DNA from: Sphingomonas sp. Y57
GTDB lineage: Bacteria > Pseudomonadota > Alphaproteobacteria > Sphingomonadales > Sphingomonadaceae
Assembly: GCF_001015195.1 (NCBI RefSeq)
Contig: NZ_LDES01000065.1
Location: 20,380-84,379, forward strand
Direction of reading: 5' to 3'
Length of the DNA stretch: 64,000 bases
The position numbers and the translations under genes are program-made. Each line of letters begins with the position of its first letter. Position 1 is the first letter of the stretch. The notes beneath the pieces were generated by a model. The model ran no database searches and was not told the DNA's origin. It saw only the letters and a program-made list of their open reading frames with translations. Positions 43,608 through 52,674 of the stretch are shown piece by piece.

Positions 43608-44495
43608 CTACGGTCGGGCCGTGTCGTGCCGGCCGAGAATCCAGCGGCGGAACAGGTCGACTATCGGATCGCCGGCACCTTCGGGCGTGACGACGAGAAA
43701 ATAGCCGAAGTCAAGTTCGATCACGTCGTCGGGGAAGGGCGCGACCAGCGGAGCGGGGGCCTGCGCGCCCGCGTCGCCCAGCGCGATGCCTGATCCTCCG
43801 GCGGCATATTCCGCTGCAAAGACGAAGCTTTCGAAGGTCATGCCCTGGCCGGCGGGGATCGCCACCCCCCGGCGCGCGCCGAACTCGGTCCAGAGATGAT
43901 CATGGGGCTCGCCGTCGACGAGGACGTGAAGCAGTTCCTCACCCGCCAGGAAGTCGGCCAGCGTCCGGCCAGCCGCGCGCGCCGCCACCTCGGGCGCGCA
44001 CATCGGGGTGAAGCGGATGCGGCGCAGCAGATGGCGGCCCGGCCGGTCGCCGCGGGCATGATCGAACAGGATCGCGACGTCGACCTTCTCCTCGGGTGAG
44101 CCGGTGACATAGCTGCTGCCGACGCGGATCGCGACGTCGGGGTGGTCCTTCCGGAAGGCACGTAACAGCGGCATGCCTGTCGCAGTGGCGTAGGCCGGCG
44201 GCATGTGGACCCGCAAGGTCCGCGACGCGCCCATCCGGTTCATCGCCGCCTGGATGTCGTCGAACGCCTGTTCGACGACGGGAAGCAACGCCTCGCCCTC
44301 GGGCGTCAGGCCGAAGCCCTGTGCGGATCGCTCTATCAGCTTGCGGCCGATGATGTCCTCGAGATTGGCGACGTGGCGGCTGATCACGCTCTGGGTGACG
44401 CTCAGTTCTTGCGCGCCGGCGGTGAAGCTGGCCCGGCGGGCGGTGGCTTCGAACGCCCGCAGGGCGTTGAGAGGGAGCTGCCGTCGATCGATCAT
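43608..44495 (-). CDS. LysR-family (GcvA-like) regulator
   Basis: A 295-residue LysR regulator with the GcvA-type opening PLNALRAFEATARRASFTAG and HTH ELSVTQSVISRHVANLE. ATG at 44495 (MIDRRQLPL) is preferred; an ATG at 44513 is possible. It is divergent from the GbcA-like Rieske gene, and an inverted repeat lies between them, so this oxygenase is its likely target. GcvA-type regulators often respond to small amino acid-like ligands. Confidence 0.85.
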   Translation of the reverse strand: MIDRRQLPLNALRAFEATARRASFTAGAQELSVTQSVISRHVANLEDIIGRKLIERSAQGFGLTPEGEALLPVVEQAFDDIQAAMNRMGASRTLRVHMPPAYATATGMPLLRAFRKDHPDVAIRVGSSYVTGSPEEKVDVAILFDHARGDRPGRHLLRRIRFTPMCAPEVAARAAGRTLADFLAGEELLHVLVDGEPHDHLWTEFGARRGVAIPAGQGMTFESFVFAAEYAAGGSGIALGDAGAQAPAPLVAPFPDDVIELDFGYFLVVTPEGAGDPIVDLFRRWILGRHDTARP

Positions 44496-44500
44496 TCCAA

Positions 44501-44531
44501 AATGCCATGCCATGCTTGGTGATTTGGCATT
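44501..44531. promoter_or_regulatory. inverted repeat AATGCCA-N17-TGGCATT, candidate LysR site
   Basis: Perfect 7-bp arms at 44501-44507 and 44525-44531, between the divergent LysR gene and the Rieske gene at 44580. Suited to a LysR dimer pair; function inferred. Confidence 0.45.
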
Positions 44532-44579
44532 GGCGCGCGCCGGGGCCCCCACGTCAATATTCGATCAGGGAGTATTTTC

Positions 44580-45797
44580 ATGATCGAAGCATCTCGCATC
44601 CAGGCGCTGCTCGACGCGCGCCGGCCGCATCACAGCCTGCCGCAACCCTTCTACCGCGACGCTGACCTGTTCGACCACGACATGGAGGCGATCTTCCACC
44701 GCTCGTGGCTGCTGGTCGGGTTCGAGGCCGAGCTGACTGAGCCGGGCAGCTATCTCGCGCTCACCATCGGCCGCTCGCCGATCCTGCTGGTGCGGCAGAA
44801 GAACGGAACGATCGCCGGCTTCTTCAACAGCTGCCGCCACCGTGGCGCGCAGATCTGCGCCGATGGTCATGGCCGCGCACCGCGGCTCGTCTGTCCCTAT
44901 CACCAGTGGACCTATGGCGCTGACGGGCGACTGCTGACCGCCGGGCGGATGGCGCCCGATTTCGACAGGGATCGGCATGGGCTGAACCCGGTCGGCGTCG
45001 AATGCGTCGGCGGCTGCATCTATGTCTGCCTGTCGCCCGCGCATGCGCCCGACTTCGCGCCGTTCCGCGCGGCGCTGGAGCCGATGCTGGCGCCGCACCG
45101 TCTCGCCGAGGCGAAGCTCGCGACCACTATTGCGATCGTCGACAAGGCGAACTGGAAGCTTGTCATGGAAAACGGCCGCGAATGCCATCATTGCGCGGCC
45201 TGCCATCCCGAACTGAAACTGTCCTTCCCCCTCAGTGCGGCCGATACCAGCGAGAAGGACGAGGTCGAACTGTTCGCCCGTTATGCCGAGCATATGGCCG
45301 CTGCCGGCCTGCCGATCGGCCCGCACAGCGGCGACTGGTGGCACGTCGCCCGCTTCCCGCTGAACCCGGGCGCCAAATCCTTCTCGCTCGACGGCGCGCC
45401 GCTGGTCGCAAAGCCGATGGTGGAGGCGTGCGGCGGCGACATCGGCACGCTGCGCTGGGCGACCGAGCCGAACAGCTTCTGTCACGCGGCGGGCGACAAC
45501 GCCTTCATGTTCTCGGCGATTCCGACCGGGCCGATGGAGACGACGGTCGTTGCAAAATGGTTGGTTCACAAGGACGCCGTCGAAGGTGTCGACTATGATC
45601 TGGACCGCCTTACCCATGTCTGGATGGAGACCAACTTCCAGGATCGCGAGCTGGCCGAGAACAATCAGCGCGGGGTCAACGGCGCGGGCTATGTACCCGG
45701 CCCCTATTCGCCCGAAGCCGAGGAATATGTTGATCGCTTCGTCACCTGGTACTGCGATCGGCTGCGCGAACAGCTCGCGATCGGCGCCGCGGCCTGA
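44580..45797 (+). CDS. GbcA/CntA-like Rieske monooxygenase for quaternary or methylated amines
   Basis: A 405-residue Rieske oxygenase most like glycine betaine, stachydrine and carnitine oxygenases. Rieske ligands are Cys85/His87 (CRHRG) and Cys105/His108 (CPYHQW). The catalytic segment NWKLVMENGRECHHCAACHPEL carries the quaternary-amine signature, with Glu201 at the bridging position as in CntA. GGGAG precedes the ATG. The obligate reductase (GbcB/CntB type) is absent. N-demethylation of betaine would give dimethylglycine, the substrate of the enzymes at 27-36 kb; that link is inferred. Confidence 0.84.
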   Translation: MIEASRIQALLDARRPHHSLPQPFYRDADLFDHDMEAIFHRSWLLVGFEAELTEPGSYLALTIGRSPILLVRQKNGTIAGFFNSCRHRGAQICADGHGRAPRLVCPYHQWTYGADGRLLTAGRMAPDFDRDRHGLNPVGVECVGGCIYVCLSPAHAPDFAPFRAALEPMLAPHRLAEAKLATTIAIVDKANWKLVMENGRECHHCAACHPELKLSFPLSAADTSEKDEVELFARYAEHMAAAGLPIGPHSGDWWHVARFPLNPGAKSFSLDGAPLVAKPMVEACGGDIGTLRWATEPNSFCHAAGDNAFMFSAIPTGPMETTVVAKWLVHKDAVEGVDYDLDRLTHVWMETNFQDRELAENNQRGVNGAGYVPGPYSPEAEEYVDRFVTWYCDRLREQLAIGAAA

Positions 45798-45919
45798 TCG
45801 CGTCCGACTTCCTCAAAATTAGGTCGGGTCGGATGATTGATGTGCTCCCAACTTGGCTAATGTTCTGAACGGAGAAGCCAAGACCGGCCGAAAGAAGAGA
45901 TAATAAAGGGGACGTTGAG

Positions 45920-48160
45920 ATGGGGAAATCAGTTCAGACTTTTGCATCGATCGGCGCGATCGCCATGGCCTTGATGGCGGGAAGCGCGCAGGCGCAGGCC
46001 GCATCCGATGATATGAACGCCGGTGACATCATCGTCACCGCCAATCGTCAGGGCAGTCAGTCGATCCAGCGCGCAGCCTTGGCAATCTCGGCGATCAGCC
46101 CGAGCGCGTTGGCCGACAAGGGGCAGGGCGGCCTTGCCGACATTGCCAATGTCGCCCCTTCCGTCAACGTCCAGCAGACCCAGCCCGGCGTGAACCGGGT
46201 CGACATGCGCGGCATCACCACCGGCTCCATCTCCGTCACCAATGTCCAGGATCGGCCGCTGGTGGCCATCTATCTCGACGACGTGCCGCTCGCGCTGCAG
46301 AGCGGCAACCCCGAGCTCAAGGTATTCGATCTCGAACGGATCGAGGTGATCCGCGGGCCGCAGGGCACGCTCTACGGTGCCGGATCGATGGCGGGCACGA
46401 TCCGGTACATCACCGCCAAGCCGGACACCAAAGACTTCTCCGGCTCGGCCGAGGCTATCCTGTCCACGACCAAGCACGGCAATCTGAACTATGGGCTGCG
46501 CGGCATCGTCAATGCTCCGATCAGCGATACGCTTGCGGTGCGGATCGGAGGCTATCAGGGGCGTAACGCCGGCTTCATCGACAATAGCGGCCTCGGCAAG
46601 AAGAACGCCAACAGCGACGAGAGCACTCAGGCGCGCGTGGCCGCCCGCTGGCAGCCCTCGCCGGAGTTCACGCTCGACGCCAGCTTCACCTTCGCCAAGC
46701 TCGACGTCAACGGCACCAATGCCGGTTTTGCCGGCTTCTCTCGCTACAGCTACATCACTGCCGTGCCCGAGGTTTTCGACGACAATCTGAAGATCTATAA
46801 CGTCACCGGCGCCTATGATTTCGGTTTCGCGACCCTGTCAGCCTCCACGTCCTATGTGGATCGCAAGACTCACAACACCAGCGATTATGGCGACACCGCG
46901 GCGCTGTTCGGCATTCCGTCCTATGTCTCGCTGGGCATCGTCAATAACCGGGTGAAGGACTTCTCCGAGGAAGTGCGCCTGGTTTCCGCCAAGTCCGACC
47001 GATTCAACTGGACGGTTGGCGCCTATTACCAGAAGACCAAGCGCCATTATTACCAGGATACGCCGACGGTCGATTTCGATTCCACCTTCGGCGCGATCAT
47101 CGGCGATCCGACCTTCAACAGTCAGACAGATTATCAGGCGTTCCAGCCCGACGACGTCTTCTCGGGCCTGCAGAACATCGACGAGCACCAGTTCGCCCTG
47201 TTCGGCGAGGCGACCCTGACGCTCGGCAAGTTCGATCTCACCGGCGGTCTGCGCTATTTCAATTTCAAGCAGGATTTCGACCTGTTCTACTCGGGTATCG
47301 CCGGGTCGCTGGCGCCGGGGCAACCGCTGACCCAGGCGGGTACGGAGAAGGCCAACGGCTTCAATCCGCGCGCGGTGATCGCCTATCGCCCGCAGGAGAA
47401 CCTGATGCTCTATGCGGAGGCGGCACGCGGCTTCCGCTATGGCGGCGTCAACCAGCCGGTACCGGCGACCTTCTGTGGAGCGGCTCTGGCGGCGGCGGGC
47501 CTGACCAGCGCACCGCTCACCTTCGGGCCAGACAATCTGTGGAGCTACACCGTTGGCGAGAAGGGGCAATTCTTCGATCGCCGCGTTACGTTCAACGTCG
47601 CCGCTTTCTATGTCGACTGGAAGAAGGTCCAAACCAACCGCAACCTGGATTGCGGTTATTATTTCACCCAGAACGCCGGCAAGGTCCGCAGCATGGGCCT
47701 CGAGCTGGAAAGCCGTTTCAAGCTCAGCGACGCGCTGACCATCGGTATCAACGGCTCCTACACGGACGCGCAGGCGAACGGCGCGATTCCCAATGCCGAT
47801 GCGGCCGATGGCGACCGCGTGCCCTATTTCCCCAAATATACGTTGGCGGCCAACGCAGCCTATGTCGTGCCGATGGAGGATGGATCGCTGACCTTCTCGG
47901 GCGATTTCCAGATGCGCGGCAACAGTTATACCGAGTTCAGCGAGGCCGATCCGCTGCGGCGCAAGATCCCGGCCTACCAGACGGTCAATGCATCGGTGAC
48001 CTACGACAGGGGGCCATGGGAGTTCAGCCTGTTCGGTACCAACCTGAACAACAGCCGGATGATCTCCCTGGTCACCCGCTCGCGGCCGACCGCGATCGCC
48101 GACCGCTATTATTACGGTCGCCCGCGGACCTTCGGTGCGCGCGCCAAGGTGCGCTTCTGA
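45920..48160 (+). CDS. TonB-dependent outer-membrane receptor
   Basis: A 746-residue TonB-dependent receptor. The signal peptide (IGAIAMALMAGSAQAQA) is followed by DIIVTANRQ, plug motifs VDMRGITTG and IEVIRGPQGTLYGAGSMAG, and a barrel that ends in KVRF. It lies 122 nt after the GbcA-like gene in the same orientation and probably serves that pathway, though it could be independent. A strong hairpin follows at 48171-48205. Confidence 0.92.
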   Translation: MGKSVQTFASIGAIAMALMAGSAQAQAASDDMNAGDIIVTANRQGSQSIQRAALAISAISPSALADKGQGGLADIANVAPSVNVQQTQPGVNRVDMRGITTGSISVTNVQDRPLVAIYLDDVPLALQSGNPELKVFDLERIEVIRGPQGTLYGAGSMAGTIRYITAKPDTKDFSGSAEAILSTTKHGNLNYGLRGIVNAPISDTLAVRIGGYQGRNAGFIDNSGLGKKNANSDESTQARVAARWQPSPEFTLDASFTFAKLDVNGTNAGFAGFSRYSYITAVPEVFDDNLKIYNVTGAYDFGFATLSASTSYVDRKTHNTSDYGDTAALFGIPSYVSLGIVNNRVKDFSEEVRLVSAKSDRFNWTVGAYYQKTKRHYYQDTPTVDFDSTFGAIIGDPTFNSQTDYQAFQPDDVFSGLQNIDEHQFALFGEATLTLGKFDLTGGLRYFNFKQDFDLFYSGIAGSLAPGQPLTQAGTEKANGFNPRAVIAYRPQENLMLYAEAARGFRYGGVNQPVPATFCGAALAAAGLTSAPLTFGPDNLWSYTVGEKGQFFDRRVTFNVAAFYVDWKKVQTNRNLDCGYYFTQNAGKVRSMGLELESRFKLSDALTIGINGSYTDAQANGAIPNADAADGDRVPYFPKYTLAANAAYVVPMEDGSLTFSGDFQMRGNSYTEFSEADPLRRKIPAYQTVNASVTYDRGPWEFSLFGTNLNNSRMISLVTRSRPTAIADRYYYGRPRTFGARAKVRF

Positions 48161-48170
48161 GTCTGCTGGT

Positions 48171-48205
48171 CATGTCGCGGAAGCGCCTTGCGCTTCCGCG
48201 ACATG
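48171..48205. terminator. perfect 16-bp stem hairpin between convergent genes
   Basis: Arms 48171-48186 and 48190-48205 are fully complementary around a CTT loop, 11 bp after the receptor stop and before the convergent GFA gene. No T-tract; bidirectional termination is inferred from stem length. Confidence 0.65.
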
Positions 48206-48289
48206 CGGCCGGCCACGGGGGGGGCGGTCATCAGGATCGCAGGAGAGACCGGCGGCTCGCCGCAGGCGTGCTCGCGCTCTGAAACCAGG

Positions 48290-48778
48290 CTAATCGATCC
48301 AGAGGCCATGCGATCGATGCCAGTCCTCCAGCGCGTTGTCGGGATATTCTTCGAAACACGGGTCGTTCGGTCCGATCTCCGGCTCCACCCAGGAGGCCTT
48401 CGAGGCGAGCATCATGTGGACGAGCGACGGGGCTTTCGGCAGCTCGCTGTCGATGGCCGAGGCGAACGGGTGGAAAAGCTCCGGATATTCCGGGCTGAAT
48501 ACCCATAGCGCGCTGCCACAGGCCGGGGAGAAGTGCCGCTCGCCTGTGCTGACGCGGCATCCGCCCCGGTCGTTGTCCAGTTCAGCATGGAATATCGCCG
48601 TCTCTCCCGCGACTTTCAGCGTCTGCTTTTCGGCATGAAGATTGATCGCATATCCGCCGCCGCCTGCGGTCTTGCGGCATATCGAACAATAGCACCGCAT
48701 GAATGGCACCGGCGCGTGGCTGTCGGCGGAGAAGTGGATCCTGCCGCAGCGACACGAGCCTTCGAGCTTCAGGGGCAT
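48290..48778 (-). CDS. GFA-family (glutathione-dependent formaldehyde-activating-like) protein
   Basis: A 162-residue zinc-binding GFA/CENP-V-fold protein. Zinc cysteines are visible at Cys9/Cys11 (CRCG), Cys29/Cys31/Cys34 (CYCSIC) and Cys87 (PACGS). GFA was named for condensing glutathione with formaldehyde, but most members lack proof of this. AAGGA lies 7 nt before the ATG. Its presence near demethylating oxygenases makes a formaldehyde role attractive but unproven. Confidence 0.83.
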   Translation of the reverse strand: MPLKLEGSCRCGRIHFSADSHAPVPFMRCYCSICRKTAGGGGYAINLHAEKQTLKVAGETAIFHAELDNDRGGCRVSTGERHFSPACGSALWVFSPEYPELFHPFASAIDSELPKAPSLVHMMLASKASWVEPEIGPNDPCFEEYPDNALEDWHRSHGLWID

Positions 48779-48965
48779 GGCCAGATCCTTTGCGCGTTGA
48801 ACGGGTGGGCTGTCGCCGGGTTCCCGTCTCCATCCGGCATCACCGTTTCCCGCCGAAATGCGCGTTGATCAAACGGGAGGGCACTGATAGCCAATGATCG
48901 ACCGGTCGGTCGATCGTGAGGCAGGCGCGATGTCGCCGTCAACCACGACGCGGGGGGAGGAAGAT

Positions 48966-50186
48966 ATGACCGATGCCGTGATGACCCGCCGAGCATTCGG
49001 GCAACTGGCTGCGGGAGCTGCCACGATGCTCGCCAGCGGTTTCGCGTTGCCGGGAGTGGCTTTTGCCGGCCGGGCGCCGATCCATCCCTTCGCCGACAAG
49101 CTGCTGTTCCTTGAAGGCGCGGACCAGGTCTTTGCCTTCTCCCATCTCGATCAGCTCTATCCCAACAGGATCATTCCTGCCGGCGGCAAACCCTATGAAT
49201 TCGGGCCTGGGGCGGCAGGGTTCGACGTGAAGTTCGATCATCTGGGCCAGCAGCTCGATACGGCCGCGTTCGTGAGAGCGAGCCGGGTCGCCGCCCTCCT
49301 CATCGTCCAGAATGGCGTGCTCCTTCGGGAGGACTATGCCCTGGGCCACGGCCGGGCGGGCAAGTGGATGTCCTTTTCCGCCGGGAAGTCGATCCTCTCG
49401 ACGATGGTCGGCGCTGCGATCCATGACGGGCATATCGGTTCCGTCACCGATCCTGTCGCCAGATATGTGCCGGCGCTGAAGAAGACGGCATTCGACGACG
49501 CCACGATCCGCGACCTGCTGCGGATGTCGGGCGGCGAGGCCTGGAACGAGAATTATCTCGATCGCGGCTCCGACATCAGCAAGCATCTGGCCATCATCGC
49601 GGCGCGTAACCAGCCGGGCGCGATCCTGAAACACATGACGGGCCTCAAGCGGGGTTTCCCGACGGGCATGTACAACCAGTACCGGACCGGCGAGACCTAT
49701 CTTCTCGGCGAGGTCGTCTCCGCCGCGGTCGGCGCCTCCTTGTCATCCTATCTCAGCGATCGCATCTGGAAGCCGTTTGGCATGGAGGCCGACGCCTATT
49801 GGATGCTGACGGCGGAGGGCGGCATCGAATATGGCGGCGGCGGCACCAACGCCACCACGCGGGACTATGCCCGCTTCGGCCAGTTCATGCTGGAAGGCGG
49901 CATGGCCGGCGGACGGCAAGTCCTTCCCGAGGGATGGATATCCGAAGCCACGATCCCCTCGGCACCCGCGCAGCAGGACGGCAAGGCCTCCGGCTATGGC
50001 TATCAATGGTGGATCGATACCCCCGGCACCTACACCGCGCACGGCGTGTTCGGGCAACTCATCCATGTCGACCCCCAGCGCAAGCTGGTGATCGCCATGA
50101 ACCGCGCCTGGAGGACGCCCGGCGAGGAGACTGACTACGCGCTGTCCGCCGCGTTCGTTCAGGCCGTCTCCGCCGCGCTGTCCTGA
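48966..50186 (+). CDS. NylB-like serine hydrolase (class C beta-lactamase fold)
   Basis: A 406-residue serine hydrolase. A twin-arginine signal (TRRAFGQLAAGAA) implies export. The SxxK motif lies in FSAGKS, followed by TIRDLLRMSGGEAWNENY and the tyrosine segment MYNQYRTGETYLLG, which resemble 6-aminohexanoate-dimer hydrolase (NylB). ATG at 48966 has GGAGG 5 nt upstream. It may cleave amides or esters. Its 3' end overlaps the convergent MFS gene by 28 nt. Confidence 0.85.
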   Translation: MTDAVMTRRAFGQLAAGAATMLASGFALPGVAFAGRAPIHPFADKLLFLEGADQVFAFSHLDQLYPNRIIPAGGKPYEFGPGAAGFDVKFDHLGQQLDTAAFVRASRVAALLIVQNGVLLREDYALGHGRAGKWMSFSAGKSILSTMVGAAIHDGHIGSVTDPVARYVPALKKTAFDDATIRDLLRMSGGEAWNENYLDRGSDISKHLAIIAARNQPGAILKHMTGLKRGFPTGMYNQYRTGETYLLGEVVSAAVGASLSSYLSDRIWKPFGMEADAYWMLTAEGGIEYGGGGTNATTRDYARFGQFMLEGGMAGGRQVLPEGWISEATIPSAPAQQDGKASGYGYQWWIDTPGTYTAHGVFGQLIHVDPQRKLVIAMNRAWRTPGEETDYALSAAFVQAVSAALS

Positions 50187-51496
50187 GCGCGTGCTCGGGT
50201 GATCAGGCGCCGATAGGGTTTGAGCGCGAGCGCCAGCAGCGCGGCGCTGGCGGTTGCCGCGCAGACCGTGACGATCGTCACCGAGTTGCGCACCGCCAGC
50301 TCGTCGCCGAAGCCGTAATCGGTGCACAGCGCCACCAGCGTCGGGCCGCATCCCATGCCGACCAGGTTGATAAGCAGCAGATAGAGCGCGGTCATCTGGC
50401 CGCGCAACCCGTTGGGCGTCACGCTCTGCAGCGCGGCGGGAGCGAGCGCGATCGACATGCTGATGCAGAAGCTGGTGACTCCCACCAGCGCGAGTGCCGC
50501 ATAAGGCGATGTCACCAGCCCGGCCGCCAGCGCGAAGGGGATGGCGGCTACCGTGCCAATGACCGACAGCCAGAGATGGGCGTCGCGCCGCCCGCCGATG
50601 GCCAGCCGGTCTGCGATCATGCCTGCCAGTATCATCCCGCCCGATCCAAAGATGAGCATGATCGATCCATAGGCAATGCCGATCTCCTTCGGGCTCCAGT
50701 TCCAGAGACGGATGAAGCTGGTCGGCAGCCAGGCGGTATAGGCGAAGGTGACGATCGCCAGCACGGCATAGCCGAGGATCGCCGGGGCGTAGAAGGCGCG
50801 CCGCTCGACAAAGTGGCGGAAGCCGCTCTCGCTGCCGGCCAGCTCGCGCCGGACCGGCTCGCGCACCGTCAGCATCAAGGGCACCACCAGCAGCCCGGGT
50901 AACGCGACTATGATGAAGGCCAGCTGCCAGGGTTTAAATATACCCAGGCCGGACAGGACGACCGGTCCCGCATCCTTGGTGGCGGCGATCACCAGGCCGC
51001 CGACGATGAAGGCGAGGCCGGACCCCAGATAGACGCCCAGAGAATAGAGCCCCATTGCGCGGCCGCGCCGTTCCGGCTGGAAATAATCGGCGAGCATCGA
51101 ATAGGCCGCCGGCGACAGGCTCGCTTCCCCGATGCCGACGACCATGCGCGCCAGGAACAGCGCGCCGAGGCTGTCCGCGAAGCCGCAGGCGGCGGTGGCG
51201 AGGCACCAGACGGCGATGCCGGCGATGATCAGCGATCGGCGGTTGCAGCGGTCGGCAAGCCTCCCGAGGACAAGGCCGACCAGCGTGTAGAAGATCGCGA
51301 AGGCGAAACCGTGGAGCAGGCTGATCTGCGTGTCGGTCAGCTGCAGGTCCCGCTTCACCGGCTCGACCATCAGGCTCAATATCTGCCGGTCGACATAGGA
51401 CAGGGTATAGGCGAGCAGCAGGACGCCGGTGACGTAATAGCCGTAAGCGGCGCGCGGCCAGGGCCGGGTCGACGCCGCCTTCCCGTCTGCCGTCAT
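50159..51496 (-). CDS. MFS transporter
   Basis: A 445-residue major facilitator with 12 predicted membrane segments and the family loop GRLADRCNRRSLI after helix 2. Overlaps the M19-like gene start region by 4 nt (ATGA), so it is the last gene of the M14-M20-M19-MFS operon. Likely imports a hydrolysis product such as an amino acid, or exports one. Confidence 0.84.
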   Translation of the reverse strand: MTADGKAASTRPWPRAAYGYYVTGVLLLAYTLSYVDRQILSLMVEPVKRDLQLTDTQISLLHGFAFAIFYTLVGLVLGRLADRCNRRSLIIAGIAVWCLATAACGFADSLGALFLARMVVGIGEASLSPAAYSMLADYFQPERRGRAMGLYSLGVYLGSGLAFIVGGLVIAATKDAGPVVLSGLGIFKPWQLAFIIVALPGLLVVPLMLTVREPVRRELAGSESGFRHFVERRAFYAPAILGYAVLAIVTFAYTAWLPTSFIRLWNWSPKEIGIAYGSIMLIFGSGGMILAGMIADRLAIGGRRDAHLWLSVIGTVAAIPFALAAGLVTSPYAALALVGVTSFCISMSIALAPAALQSVTPNGLRGQMTALYLLLINLVGMGCGPTLVALCTDYGFGDELAVRNSVTIVTVCAATASAALLALALKPYRRLITRARAQDSAAETA

Positions 51497-52653
51497 GCCG
51501 GCCAGATGTCCCGGAACAGCCGGTCGAAATTGCCGCCGAGAACCTTTTCGATCACGCGCGGCGGATATTTGGCGCGGTCCATCTCGGCGGCGATGATCGC
51601 CATGCGATGGGCACTGTTGAGATCGGGCACGGCGACGGGGCTGTCAGCCTCGCCGGGGGCTCCGATGCCGGCCTTCTGCCGCGCCTCGGCCGTCTTGCGG
51701 ACGATGTCCATATAGGCGGGGGAGATGTCGACCGGGGTGATGCTCTGATCGCTGCCGATGCCGACATGATCCTCGCCGCAAATGTCGAGCGCGTGGCGCA
51801 GATGACGGACGAACAGCGCGCGCGATGCTGCGACCGGATCGCGGCCTAGGAAGGGCATCAGATAGATGCCGACCACGCCGCCCCTCTCCGCCACGGCACG
51901 CAGCACCGTGTCGGGCTGGTTGCGCTGGCTGGGAAATACGCTGCGCGATCCGGTGTGCGAGCAGGTGATCGGCCGGGTGGATGCGGCCACCGCGTCGAGG
52001 GCCGTCTTCGGATTGGCGTGGCCGGTGTCTACCAGGATGCCGCGTGCATTCATTCGCGCCACTGCTTCCCGACCCAGCGGGGTCAGGCCCTCGGTTTCCG
52101 GTAGAGAGCTGCCGGCACCGAGCGCGTTGCGGTCGTTATAGGTGAGCTGCATGATCTTCACCCAAAGCCCGTCGAACATATCGATCAGGCTCAGATCCTC
52201 GCCGATCATGCCCATGCCCTGGAAACCGAAGATGATCCCCAGCTTCTTCTCCGCCTTGGCGGCGGCGATATCGGAATGGCGCTTCACCAGCCGGAAATAG
52301 TCGGGGTGGTCGTCGATGTGCTGCAGCCAGAGCGCGATCTCGCGCAGCGTGGCGGCGAGGTTGCCGGGTTTGCCGACCGTCAGGTTGATCGCCGTGATCC
52401 CCGACGCGCGGACATTGTCGAGCTTCTGCTGGGTCATCTCGCCGGGGGGAGGGAAGGGGACGTTCCAGGTGTCCGGCGAGGCGAGCGCATCGATGACGAT
52501 CGCCCTTTCATAGAGGGACCGGATCGCCCCCGATATCGCCGGCTCGGGCGTCAGCGCCGCGCGCGCCGCGCCGCCTGCCATCGCACCGAGTGCGACGCCG
52601 GCGGCCCCCAGCGCGAAGCCGCGCCGATCGATGGTGAAGCGAGCGTCCGTCAT
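51493..52653 (-). CDS. M19 (membrane dipeptidase-like) protein with altered metal site
   Basis: A 386-residue protein of the renal dipeptidase family with a twin-arginine signal (DRRGFALGAAGV). Of the canonical zinc ligands, the first HxD is replaced by IDALASPD (about residues 54-61) and the bridging Glu in the usual EGG segment is Gln145 (FGFQG), while the later His212 (DTGHANP) and His233 (CSHTGS) remain. It may be a variant enzyme with another metal or chemistry, or a binding protein. GGGGGG precedes the ATG. It overlaps the MFS gene by 4 nt. Confidence 0.82.
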   Translation of the reverse strand: MTDARFTIDRRGFALGAAGVALGAMAGGAARAALTPEPAISGAIRSLYERAIVIDALASPDTWNVPFPPPGEMTQQKLDNVRASGITAINLTVGKPGNLAATLREIALWLQHIDDHPDYFRLVKRHSDIAAAKAEKKLGIIFGFQGMGMIGEDLSLIDMFDGLWVKIMQLTYNDRNALGAGSSLPETEGLTPLGREAVARMNARGILVDTGHANPKTALDAVAASTRPITCSHTGSRSVFPSQRNQPDTVLRAVAERGGVVGIYLMPFLGRDPVAASRALFVRHLRHALDICGEDHVGIGSDQSITPVDISPAYMDIVRKTAEARQKAGIGAPGEADSPVAVPDLNSAHRMAIIAAEMDRAKYPPRVIEKVLGGNFDRLFRDIWPA

Positions 52654-52674
52654 GCGGGTCCCCCCTGGTCGGAG

